Source of the DNA: PSRI01 sp041484195
Lineage (GTDB): Bacteria > Bacteroidota > Bacteroidia > Chitinophagales > Chitinophagaceae
Length of the DNA: 64,000 nt
NCBI GenBank assembly: GCA_041484195.1
Contig: JBGPHC010000004.1
Span: 1-64,000, forward strand
Direction: 5' to 3'
Positions 1-8,982 of this stretch are shown piece after piece. The notes under the pieces were generated by a model, which was not told where the DNA came from, ran no database searches, and worked only from the letters and a program-made list of their open reading frames with translations. The first letter of the stretch is position 1. Each line of letters opens with the position of its first letter. Made by a program: the position numbers and the translations under genes.

Positions 1-1384
1 TAAGCTTTCTGAAACCACCCACAAACTGCGCTACATGAATACGCTTTTTACAGACATCACTCCCAATAGTTCCTGGCAAAGCGCCGAATTTATTCTTACT
101 CCCCATCAAAATGGCTGGGCAAAAGGTATTATCCCCTACCGGCTTTATGCCAAACAAAATATTAAAAAACTCTATCCGATGCCCGATCATATCCGCGATG
201 GGTTAGGCTTCAGAACCATCTGGATGAAAACCTCATTTTATGGGGAGGATCCGAAAGGCATTAATTTTAAGTTCAGTGATTTACCCAAAGTAGCTAAAGA
301 ATCCAAAGAAAATGGGTTGAATGAACTGAGTTTATGGGGGTGGTATGAAAACCTCTTGCTTCCTTTGCCACCACCCTATCGATATTTAGGAACGGAACAG
401 GATATGGTAAGCGCTGTAGCCGAATGCAAGAAGATCGGCGTTAATGTAGCTCCTTTTATTACGGTAATAAAAGCTGGTCCCGAAGCAGGTAAAAAATACG
501 GGCTGAAACCTAACACATCAAACTATATTTATGATCCTGAATTTTTGCCGGAATTGAATCCAAGTTATGCCTCTGCAGGCAACGCCTCAATGGTCCCTAC
601 TTCCAATAAACTCTGGCAGGAAGACGTATTGGCTTCGTCCAAACATCTGATTGATATCGGTGTACCATCCGTAAGCTGGGATCAGTTCTTTGCCGATGGT
701 CCGGGTCACTATCTCGATACGCTTACCACACAAGTAAGGAAAATGGCAAAAGAAAAAGATCCGCAGTCAACATTTTCCGGAGAGGCGGGTACGAACATGG
801 AGTATGAATGCGATTATCTCGACTATACCTGGAATTGGGATTACAGTGATGGATGCGATTATCGTGCGTTGATCAGTTCATTGCAGGGGCCGCGGATCAA
901 TTTGAATATTGACAGATCTGTATCTGAGGCTAAGATCGGTTTTGCAGATAATCTGTATCTCAATGTATATCCCAGGAAACCAGATGGAATCAATGGCTCC
1001 GATTATATTTCAAATCATCCTGAATTAAGCAAAGCTCTTAAACAATGCGCGAGGCTGCGCAGGCAATTCCTTAATTATTTCGTTAACGGAACGTTTGTAG
1101 CGGATTGCATTCTTTCAAAAGACTGCCCCGATGCCCACGTCAGCACTTATGTTTTACCCAAGAGCATGCTGGTAATTGTAATCAATAAAAAAAATAAAAA
1201 AGAAATAACCTTCGAGGGGGATATCGGACCCTGGTTAAAATCTGCGACGGGCCGTTACAAGATCAAACAATACAACGATGGGGTCCTTGTAAAAACTACA
1301 AATGGCAGCAAATCCCAATGGAGTCAGAAAACCCCGGTAATGAAAAACCTGGATATCTGTATGTATGAGGTGATTCCGGAATGA
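1..1384 (+). CDS. Glycosidase-like protein, 5' end outside the window
   Basis: The reading frame is open from the first bases and aligns with the complete paralogue directly downstream, so the gene begins before the window. The ATG at 35 is internal, not the start. The visible part corresponds to the C-terminal two thirds of the 706-residue paralogue. It contains the motif SWDQFF and, further on, YTWNWDY; such Asp/Trp-rich strand ends suggest a TIM-barrel glycoside hydrolase related to the DUF6259 / clan GH-D type proteins of Bacteroidota and Planctomycetes. That assignment is from pattern memory and is weak. It lies 44 bp before the paralogue in the same direction and is probably co-transcribed with it. 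It lacks one Gly codon that the paralogue has (SSLQGP versus SSLQGGP). Confidence 0.6.
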   Translation, partial: KLSETTHKLRYMNTLFTDITPNSSWQSAEFILTPHQNGWAKGIIPYRLYAKQNIKKLYPMPDHIRDGLGFRTIWMKTSFYGEDPKGINFKFSDLPKVAKESKENGLNELSLWGWYENLLLPLPPPYRYLGTEQDMVSAVAECKKIGVNVAPFITVIKAGPEAGKKYGLKPNTSNYIYDPEFLPELNPSYASAGNASMVPTSNKLWQEDVLASSKHLIDIGVPSVSWDQFFADGPGHYLDTLTTQVRKMAKEKDPQSTFSGEAGTNMEYECDYLDYTWNWDYSDGCDYRALISSLQGPRINLNIDRSVSEAKIGFADNLYLNVYPRKPDGINGSDYISNHPELSKALKQCARLRRQFLNYFVNGTFVADCILSKDCPDAHVSTYVLPKSMLVIVINKKNKKEITFEGDIGPWLKSATGRYKIKQYNDGVLVKTTNGSKSQWSQKTPVMKNLDICMYEVIPE

Positions 1385-1428
1385 CATATATAGTTCTAAT
1401 TTATGAAATCAATCATTGAAAAGACGTT

Positions 1429-3549
1429 ATGAACATCAGACTATATTTTAGCGTCATCGTTATTTTTATAGTTAGTGGCACATTTGCGCAACAGGAGAAT
1501 TATGTTGTAAAAGCAACCTTAAACGGTTTGGAATTTTCTTTCGACGCGCGGTCCGGCAGCATTCTCAGAATGTCTTATCCCGGAACGGGTGTGATGTTAC
1601 AAACAACTGCAGACAGTGCGGGCATTGTGGATCTGGCATTTCCCGTTAAAGAATTTGAGCCATTGCGGTTGGCTTCCAGGTTTTCAAAAAATGTACAAAT
1701 TACCAAAGGGGCAGGCACGGTCACTATTCATTGGGCGGAACTGGGAGCCAGCAGATCGTTTTGCCAATTCCAGGGAAAAGTATCCGCTACGGTTATTTTG
1801 AAAGAAGATCCTGACGGTAAATCCGTCAGCATGTCGTGTACCATTGAAAACAAATCCGACCATCCGGTGCCGCAGATCCTCTTTCCGGATCTTTCCGGAA
1901 TCATTCCTTTTTCGGGTGTGGAGGGTACTGAGTTCCGAACAGGAGGAATTGCTATAAAGCCTTTTGTAGATATGGTAGTGAAAGAGCACGATAATTTCTA
2001 TGCCATAAATGAAAGCACTAAATGGTTTCGCTATGGATTTGTTCTAGATGGAAAAGGCCCGGTGATAAGCTGGATGGATATCGGAGGCCGCAAAGGCGGC
2101 CTTAGCATTTTTTCAAAAAACTGGGGGACCAATATGGGTAATGATGAAGGAATATGTCTCAAGCTTTCTGAAATCAGCCACAAACTGCGCTACATGAAAA
2201 CGCTTAATATTGATGTTGTTCCCAATGCAACCTGGCAAAGCGCCGAATTTATCCTCACTCCTCATCACGACGGCTGGGCAAAGGGTATTATTCCCTACCG
2301 AAATTGGGCAAAACAGAATATTAAACGGCTTCACCCTCTTCCCGACCATGTGCGTGATGGGTTAGGTTACCGAACGCTGTGGATGAAATCTACTTATTAT
2401 CCCGATGATCCACAGGGCAATTACTTTACATTTAACGACCTGCCTAAAGCAGCCCAGGAAGCCAAAGAAAATGGCCTGGATGAAATGGTTGTCTGGGGAT
2501 GGTATAGAGAATGCTTTACACTCCCTTTACCCCCGCCTAATCATTTTCTGGGAACGGAACAGGATATGGTAAATGCCGTTGCGGAATGCAAAAAGATTGG
2601 TGTGAATGTTTCACCCTTCATTTCGGTGATGATAGCGGGTCCCAAGACAGCTTCCAAGTACGGGCTAACACCCAACACAGAATACAATTTTGATCCTGAT
2701 TTCTTTCCAATGTTAAACCCGGGTTATGCTGTGTCTCAAAGAGGTTCCGCAATGATTCCTTCTTCCAATAAACTCTGGCAGGGAGAAGTACTGGCTTCCA
2801 TCAAACACCTGATTGATATGGGGATCCCATCTATCAGTTGGGACCAGTTCTTTACGGTGGGCCCTGGCAAATACCTGGATACTGTTGTAACCAAAGTGCG
2901 GAAAATAGCAAAACAAAAAGACCCGCAGTCAACATTTTCCGGAGAGGCAGGTACTAACATGGAAAATGAATGCGACTATCTGGATTACACCTGGAACTGG
3001 GATTACAACGATGGATGTGATTATCGTGCGCTTATCAGTTCACTGCAGGGAGGGCCGCGGATCAATTTAAATATCGACAAATCTGTGTCTGAGGCTAAAA
3101 TCGGTTTTGCAGATAATCTGTATCTCAATGTATATCCCCGGAAACCAGATGGAATCAATGGTTCCGATTATATTTCAAATCATCCTGAATTAAGCAGGGC
3201 GCTGAAACAGTGCGCAAGATTGCGGAAGCAATTTCTAAATTACTTCGTCAATGGAACTTTTATAGCAGATTGCCTGCTCTCAAAAGATTGCCCCGATGCA
3301 CATGTCAGCACTTATGTTTTACCTAAAAGCATGCTGGTAATTGTAATCAATAAAAAAAATAAAAAAGAAATAACCTTCGAGGGGGATATCGGACCTTGGT
3401 TAAAATCTGCGACGGGCCGCTACAAGATCAAACAATACAACGATGGGATGTTTGTAAAAATGACAAGTATCAGCAAATCCCAATGGAGTCAGAAAACGCC
3501 GGAAATGAAAAATCTGGATATCTGTATGTATGAGGTGATCGCGGAATAA
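1429..3549 (+). CDS. Secreted glycosidase-like protein (DUF6259/GH-D-like)
   Basis: This 706-residue protein has a clear signal peptide (hydrophobic residues 4-20, cleavage probably after TFAQ), so it acts in the periplasm or on the cell surface. An N-terminal beta-rich half, about residues 25-250, resembles the sandwich that precedes the barrel in alpha-galactosidase-like enzymes. The C-terminal half carries SWDQFF and YTWNWDY, possible catalytic-strand motifs. It is a tandem duplicate of the upstream gene with a period of 2,165 bp. The last ~400 bp are nearly identical in DNA, which suggests recent duplication or gene conversion. Its place next to a SusC/SusD locus supports a role in glycan or glycoside degradation. 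The substrate is unknown. Confidence 0.65.
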   Translation: MNIRLYFSVIVIFIVSGTFAQQENYVVKATLNGLEFSFDARSGSILRMSYPGTGVMLQTTADSAGIVDLAFPVKEFEPLRLASRFSKNVQITKGAGTVTIHWAELGASRSFCQFQGKVSATVILKEDPDGKSVSMSCTIENKSDHPVPQILFPDLSGIIPFSGVEGTEFRTGGIAIKPFVDMVVKEHDNFYAINESTKWFRYGFVLDGKGPVISWMDIGGRKGGLSIFSKNWGTNMGNDEGICLKLSEISHKLRYMKTLNIDVVPNATWQSAEFILTPHHDGWAKGIIPYRNWAKQNIKRLHPLPDHVRDGLGYRTLWMKSTYYPDDPQGNYFTFNDLPKAAQEAKENGLDEMVVWGWYRECFTLPLPPPNHFLGTEQDMVNAVAECKKIGVNVSPFISVMIAGPKTASKYGLTPNTEYNFDPDFFPMLNPGYAVSQRGSAMIPSSNKLWQGEVLASIKHLIDMGIPSISWDQFFTVGPGKYLDTVVTKVRKIAKQKDPQSTFSGEAGTNMENECDYLDYTWNWDYNDGCDYRALISSLQGGPRINLNIDKSVSEAKIGFADNLYLNVYPRKPDGINGSDYISNHPELSRALKQCARLRKQFLNYFVNGTFIADCLLSKDCPDAHVSTYVLPKSMLVIVINKKNKKEITFEGDIGPWLKSATGRYKIKQYNDGMFVKMTSISKSQWSQKTPEMKNLDICMYEVIAE

Positions 3550-3584
3550 TGCCGAAATATACTACAATACGAAAATCTATATCA

Positions 3585-3650
3585 ATGTCAAATAAAATAT
3601 CAACTTTTCTGATAGCCATCCTCTTGACTTTTTCAAGCTTACTGGCGTAA
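3585..3650 (+). pseudogene. Stranded signal peptide of a decayed secreted-protein gene
   Basis: A 21-codon reading frame starts 36 bp after the preceding gene. It encodes a typical signal peptide: a Lys near the N terminus, then a hydrophobic run ending SSLLA. The next codon is TAA followed by codons for TNRQ and another TAA. A CAA-to-TAA change would restore the usual Bacteroidota cleavage context (LLAQ). No downstream frame stays open, so I read this as the surviving 5' end of a deleted third gene of this operon. A very short leader peptide cannot be excluded. Confidence 0.4.
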
Positions 3651-4012
3651 ACCAACAGGCAGTAAAACATATGGCCAATGATGATTCTTCAATATGAAGG
3701 CGAGAATATGAATAACATGAGTTGCTGGAGTATTAAAAAATGGCGATGCACAAGTTGTAATGTGACGCGCTGACCTGGATTGTAATTCAGTAATAGAATT
3801 TTAGCGCTTTTTGCACAGGACTTGCATTCATTGCATTATTGGAGTCAGTCCCAAATCATTTTCGGTGTTTGTCAATTAACAAAGTTATTGATGTGCAATC
3901 AAATAATTCAAAATATGGGCGAATGCACTTCTAAATCTAACAATAAAATAAACTGTTCTCCTAATCATTATTGTAGCAAAAAGGGAAGTTGAAAAAATGG
4001 AAATCTACTGAT
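3651..4012. other. Non-coding stretch, no recognisable feature
   Basis: About 360 bp of AT-rich DNA lie between the signal-peptide remnant and the promoter module. I see no coding frame, RNA gene or repeat. It may be the degraded body of the lost gene. Confidence 0.5.
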
Positions 4013-4098
4013 GGTTTTTTATCCTTTAGTTGGATAAAATAGTTTAACCATTGAATAAATTATGTTAAACTTTTCTAGTGCCAAGAATCTACATTTGG
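4013..4098 (+). promoter_or_regulatory. Promoter/operator module shared with susC (copy 1)
   Basis: These 86 bp match the reverse complement of 27123-27208 at 81 of 86 positions. The module contains two palindromes: TTTATCC-N7-GGATAAA at 4018-4038, and GTTTAAC-N15-GTTAAAC at 4042-4070. A Bacteroidota -7 box, TACATTTG, follows at 4090-4097. Transcription would start near 4102 and give a leader of about 270 nt before the PVC-type gene. The sequence shows a promoter with adjacent operators. That one regulator reads both copies is an inference. Confidence 0.7.
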
Positions 4099-4279
4099 CT
4101 TTAGAGATTTCGCTGAAGTTACATCCAAATTCTATTTAAGCCTCTTAGAAATTGCCTGAAAATAAAATGAGTTACTGTTTTTGCATTTAGTAATTCTTAT
4201 CGCATTTCTTGTACAAGGCTTTCATAGGAAGAGCTCACCAGTATCTGATCTCTGATTCATACGTGGGATTGTTATGTTA

Positions 4280-4310
4280 GATAAAATAGTTTACCCTTTA
4301 AATAAATTAT
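4280..4310 (+). promoter_or_regulatory. Partial third copy of the operator core
   Basis: These 31 bp match the central part of the module at 4033-4063 at 28 of 31 positions. The copy lies 58 bp before the start of the PVC-type gene. There is no TAnnTTTG box at the 57-bp spacing seen in the other copies, so this could be an auxiliary operator placed just downstream of the promoter. Confidence 0.45.
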
Positions 4311-4368
4311 TCCAAAATTTCCCCGATAAAAGGAACCTGATAAGTAAGTCTTAAACAATAAATTTATA

Positions 4369-7362
4369 ATGAGAAATAGATACCTATACCCGCTGCAACT
4401 TTTCAACTTCGTATTGTTATTGAGTGGCCTACTCATATTGACCGGGGGATGTGATAATAAGCCCGTTTCTCCTTTCAGCAAATCGGCTGAAGAAGCGCTT
4501 TCTACATTTACGCTGGAGCCAGGTTTCAAGATTGAGTTAATCGCCTCTGAACCGCTGGTCAGGGACCCGGTTGATATGACGATAGATGAAAACGGGCGCA
4601 TGTATGTTGTAGAAATGCTCGGGGTTCCTTTTGACAAATCGGGCGTTGGTAAAGTAGTGCTGCTCAGCGATACAAATCATGATGGGCTAATGGATAAAAG
4701 TATTGTTTTCGCTGATTCACTGATTATGCCCAGTGGCATTATGCGTTGGAAGAAGGGAGTAATAATAACGGACCCTCCGAATGTGTACTACATGGAGGAT
4801 ACTGATGGAGATGGCAGAGAAGATATTAGAAAGACAATGCTTACCGGTTTTGATACGTCAAATCTTGAAGCAAATGTTAATTGTCCACGTTATGGTTTAG
4901 ATAATTGGATTTACCTTGCTTCTATAAGGGTAGGACATGATGATGGCATCCACTATTCAGATGACTCGACGGGACTATCACCGCTTCCGGAAAATTCACT
5001 CCGATTCCGGCCTGATCGTCATCAGATAGAAACTTTGTCGGGCGAATCACAATTTGGGCAAACGTTTGATGAATGGGGGAATCACCTTCTTGTACAGAAT
5101 AGCAATCATATTTACCAGGAGGTACTGGCGAACCGGTATCTTCATCGCAACCCTGCCATGATTGTTTCGAATGCCACTCAAACTCTTGCGGAACATTCTG
5201 AAGTATTTTCAATAACTAAAAATCCCGAATATCAAATGCTTACCGAAGTAGGGGTATTCACTTCTGCTTGTGGCCTCACAGCTTATTTGGGCGGCGCATT
5301 TCCAGATAAATATAATAGTAATACAACATTTGTTGCTGAACCTGTTAGCAATGTGATCCATGTTGATCACCTGACACCCAATGGAGTAACTTTCAGAGCA
5401 AACCGCATTTTGGAACATAAAGAATTCCTTGCTTCTACTGATCCCTATTGCCGACTGGTAAACATGTATATTGGTCCGGATGGAGCTCTTTATGTGATAG
5501 ATTTTTACAGGGAGGTCATTGAAGGACCTGAGTTTATGGCAGAAGATGTTCTTAAAAAAGTTGACCTTTACAATGGAACGCTTAAGGGACGTATTTATCG
5601 CATTAGTGCCACTGATGGCGCTCCGGTAGAATGGACAAAGGGACTGCACCTGGGCGATGCCACGGATGGACAATTAGTAGAGAAATTGTCAGATAAAAAT
5701 ATATGGTGGCGTTCCAACGCTCAGCGATTACTCGTTGACAGGAATTCTAATCAGGTAGTGCCTGCATTAATCAAAATGGCTCGAGATAATAAATCTCCAC
5801 TTGGCCGGCTTCATGCATTATGGACATTGGAGGGAATGGACAAACTGCCAATAGAATTGATAATCAGTGCCCTGCAAGATCCGGTTTCTGGCATCCGGGA
5901 AAATGCGATTAGGCTGGCTGAACTTCACCTGGATAATAATCCCAATTTGACACCTGCACTCATCGCAATGCAACAAGATCCTGATCCAAAAGTCAGGTTC
6001 CAGTTGCTATGTAGTTTAGGCTTCATAAATACACCGGAAGTTAACGAGGTAAGGCAGCAACTTCTCTTTAAAGATATTAATGATAAATGGGTTCAGATTG
6101 CCGCTCTTAGTGCATCTTCTTCTCAAGCATCTAATTTATTAGATGCAATAATTTCTAAATTTAATTCGGATAATTACGCTTATGAATCATTAGTGCAGAG
6201 GTTAAGCGCTATCATTGGGACAAGCCAGGATGCCAATGTAATAAAAAAATTGCTTCTAAAAGCTACCTCCACAGTTCCAGGAAACAAGGGTAAATGGCAG
6301 GCACCACTTATTGAAGGCCTGGCTGAGGGAATTAAAAACAGAAAATCATTACCCTCCGGAATAGCAACTGTACAAAGTTTACTCGTACAAACCTGCATGG
6401 AGCACCCTTCAGAATCAGTTCGAAAGGGATCACTGCATATCCTAAGGGCTATAGGGCTTTCTGATGGAAATCAAACCCGGGCTGCTATGTTAAAAGCCCG
6501 ACAAATGGCAACGAATGTGAAGTTGTCTGAAGAACAAAGGGCCGGGGCTATTGATTTTCTTGGCCTTCGACCTTCTGGATTAAATGCCTCATTTCTAAAA
6601 AACCTGATCAATCCCCGTGAGCCGTTAGAAGTCCAATTGGCGGCCTTAAATACGCTTAGCCTCATCCCAAATTTAAATGAAAGTAAATATGTGCTGCAGC
6701 AGTGGTCGTCTTTGTCTCCGCAAGTCCGAAGTCAAGCGATTAATAATTTTATGTCTGATTCGGGTAGGATTAGCTTGCTCCTTGATGCAATAGAGTCCGG
6801 CAAGATCAACAAGGGGGAAATTAGCTGGTCACAAAGTGTCGAACTCAGGTCGCTGGAAAATATGGCACTTCGAAAAAGATCCCGAATCATGCTGACTGAA
6901 ACAAATGACAATCTGAAGGATATAATTCAAAAATACCAGGCTGCACTCAAATTGAATGGTGATCCAACACAAGGTAAAACTTTGTACCTGGCAAATTGCG
7001 CCTTTTGCCATCAGATAAGTGGTAAAATGGGTAGAACATTTGGACCGGATCTTGGCACTGTTCATGGATGGGCTCCCAGAGATATTATTACTAATATTTT
7101 AGATCCGAATAGATCTATTTCTCATGGGTACGATATGTGGAATGTAACACTTAATAATGGGGAGTTGGTACAAGGAATAATTTCCACTGAAACTCCTACT
7201 GCCCTGACCTTGACTGATGTAAATGGGCTTATTCGTAATATTGGCCGCCAGGATATTCAATCATTAAAAGCTCTGAATATGTCAGCCATGCCGGTTGGGC
7301 TGGAAAAAAAGATTACACCACAAGGTATGATGGACCTGCTGAGTTTTCTCCGCTCAAACTAG
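4369..7362 (+). CDS. PVC-type dehydrogenase/cytochrome c lipoprotein with HEAT repeats
   Basis: This 997-residue protein starts with a lipoprotein signal and lipobox (LTGGC, Cys28), so it is anchored in a membrane facing the periplasm or outside. Residues ~40-400 form the beta-propeller 'putative membrane-bound dehydrogenase' domain typical of Planctomycetes/Verrucomicrobia and many Bacteroidota. Residues ~430-830 are HEAT-like helical repeats. The C-terminal domain carries one haem-c motif, CAFCH (Cys877, Cys880, His881), of the Pirellula/Verrucomicrobium type. Such proteins are thought to oxidise sugars or related compounds and pass electrons to a respiratory chain; the substrate is not known. 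It precedes the PIG-L-type gene by 48 bp, probably in one operon, behind the shared promoter module. Confidence 0.85.
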   Translation: MRNRYLYPLQLFNFVLLLSGLLILTGGCDNKPVSPFSKSAEEALSTFTLEPGFKIELIASEPLVRDPVDMTIDENGRMYVVEMLGVPFDKSGVGKVVLLSDTNHDGLMDKSIVFADSLIMPSGIMRWKKGVIITDPPNVYYMEDTDGDGREDIRKTMLTGFDTSNLEANVNCPRYGLDNWIYLASIRVGHDDGIHYSDDSTGLSPLPENSLRFRPDRHQIETLSGESQFGQTFDEWGNHLLVQNSNHIYQEVLANRYLHRNPAMIVSNATQTLAEHSEVFSITKNPEYQMLTEVGVFTSACGLTAYLGGAFPDKYNSNTTFVAEPVSNVIHVDHLTPNGVTFRANRILEHKEFLASTDPYCRLVNMYIGPDGALYVIDFYREVIEGPEFMAEDVLKKVDLYNGTLKGRIYRISATDGAPVEWTKGLHLGDATDGQLVEKLSDKNIWWRSNAQRLLVDRNSNQVVPALIKMARDNKSPLGRLHALWTLEGMDKLPIELIISALQDPVSGIRENAIRLAELHLDNNPNLTPALIAMQQDPDPKVRFQLLCSLGFINTPEVNEVRQQLLFKDINDKWVQIAALSASSSQASNLLDAIISKFNSDNYAYESLVQRLSAIIGTSQDANVIKKLLLKATSTVPGNKGKWQAPLIEGLAEGIKNRKSLPSGIATVQSLLVQTCMEHPSESVRKGSLHILRAIGLSDGNQTRAAMLKARQMATNVKLSEEQRAGAIDFLGLRPSGLNASFLKNLINPREPLEVQLAALNTLSLIPNLNESKYVLQQWSSLSPQVRSQAINNFMSDSGRISLLLDAIESGKINKGEISWSQSVELRSLENMALRKRSRIMLTETNDNLKDIIQKYQAALKLNGDPTQGKTLYLANCAFCHQISGKMGRTFGPDLGTVHGWAPRDIITNILDPNRSISHGYDMWNVTLNNGELVQGIISTETPTALTLTDVNGLIRNIGRQDIQSLKALNMSAMPVGLEKKITPQGMMDLLSFLRSN

Positions 7363-7410
7363 ATCATGACGAATTTATATTTCAGTACATAACAATAAGA
7401 TATTTCTACA

Positions 7411-8757
7411 ATGAAGACATTAATTATTCTTAATGCGTTTGCGCTCGCTTTATCTTTTAATCGGTTATCCGCACAGAACCAATCCCCCGCTGATGAGACT
7501 CCTCTGCGGATCATTGCCTTCGGCGCACATCCTGACGATGTTGAACTGAGGGCGGGCGGTATTGCAACGCTATGGGCAGCCAAAGGCTATAAAGTAAAAT
7601 TTGTTTCAATGACCAATGGCGACATCGGCCATTTTGAAGCTTCCGGGGGCTCATTGGCAAACCGGCGTGTTGCAGAGGTTCGGGAATGCGCTAAAATATT
7701 TGGTATCGAAACTGAAGTGATCGATATTCATGATGGTGAACTGGAGCCAACGCTTGAGAATAGAAAAACAGTTGCCCGCCTGATCCGCGACTGGCAGGCA
7801 GACATTGTACTATTTCATCGCCCTTATGACTATCACCCGGACCATCGCTACGTTGGCGTGCTGGTGCAGGACGCAGCGGTAATAGTGTCGGCTCCTTTCT
7901 TTACCCCAAATACAACTCCCACCAAAAGAAATCCTGTATTCATGTATTTTTCCGATAATTTTCTCAGGCCATATGCTTTTGATCCAACAATTGTAGTAGG
8001 CATTGACGAGGTTGCAGATAAAAAATGGGATTGCATTACTGCCATGCCTTCGCAGTTTGGAGATTTGCGTTCCTGGCAGGCCAGTACTTTGCCCGATGTG
8101 CCAAAAGACGAACAAGGGCGTAAGGATTTTCTGCTGAATATGGTTAAACACTGGAATGAAGACGTTGCAACAAAATACCGGGACCGCCTAATTGAATTAT
8201 ATGGTAAAGATGAAGGATCCAAGATCAGGTATGCGGAGGCCTTTGAACTTTGTCAATATGGCCGGCAAGCTTCTATGGAAGAATTGCAAAAAATATTCTT
8301 ATTGAAGGTGAGGACAACCAACCATCCAAAGAAAGTGACTTCGACGCAGGATGGATCACTACTACTGAGCGCAGAATTTGGAAGAGGAGTTGGGCCTAAG
8401 ATCGCTTATATGCCCGAGGCATCTGCATTTGGATGGTTTACGGCTGCGGACAAAGTTGAATGGGATGTACAGGTGAGCAATGCCTGTAATTATGAAGTTT
8501 ACCTCGACTGGTCTGTCGCAGACAAGGAAGAGGGTAAACCTTTTATACTGGAAACAAATGGCCAACGGTTACACGGAACCGTTAGCAAGACCGGTTCATG
8601 GCAATCATTTAGATTGGAAAAAATTGGCAACATTTACCTGACAGCGGGAACGCATAAACTGGTATTTAAACCAGCTTCAAAGTTTAAAACAATTGGTGAT
8701 CAGGGTGCCCTCTTGGATTTACGAGGATTAAAACTGGTTCCCGAAAAAATAAAATGA
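7411..8757 (+). CDS. Secreted PIG-L/LmbE-family deacetylase
   Basis: The 448-residue product has a signal peptide (residues 1-22). It is followed by the LmbE/PIG-L fold with the zinc-binding AHPDD motif (His40, Asp42, Asp43) and a second metal site in YHPDH (His142, His145). The family removes N-acetyl groups from sugars such as GlcNAc derivatives. Residues ~290-448 form an extra beta-rich domain, probably carbohydrate-binding. The position after the PVC-type protein suggests deacetylation of the imported or surface-bound sugar. ELRAGG replaces the commoner ELGAGG after the metal motif, which need not affect activity. Confidence 0.85.
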   Translation: MKTLIILNAFALALSFNRLSAQNQSPADETPLRIIAFGAHPDDVELRAGGIATLWAAKGYKVKFVSMTNGDIGHFEASGGSLANRRVAEVRECAKIFGIETEVIDIHDGELEPTLENRKTVARLIRDWQADIVLFHRPYDYHPDHRYVGVLVQDAAVIVSAPFFTPNTTPTKRNPVFMYFSDNFLRPYAFDPTIVVGIDEVADKKWDCITAMPSQFGDLRSWQASTLPDVPKDEQGRKDFLLNMVKHWNEDVATKYRDRLIELYGKDEGSKIRYAEAFELCQYGRQASMEELQKIFLLKVRTTNHPKKVTSTQDGSLLLSAEFGRGVGPKIAYMPEASAFGWFTAADKVEWDVQVSNACNYEVYLDWSVADKEEGKPFILETNGQRLHGTVSKTGSWQSFRLEKIGNIYLTAGTHKLVFKPASKFKTIGDQGALLDLRGLKLVPEKIK

Positions 8758-8982
8758 TTCCGAAAATTTCAAAGGTTTAGAAATTCAGATATCGATAAAA
8801 GCAACTAAATATAATTTGCGATGTATAATTAATCGCTAAACATTTTTCGATATTTAAATCAACGGTTCTATTGCGCTAATAAATAGCAAGCAGTTAATGA
8901 TCGTCGGATTAAACCCTTATTTACAAATTGTTACGTATCAATTTCCGCTGCGAGTGATATTATATTCCAATTTTCTAAAAAC

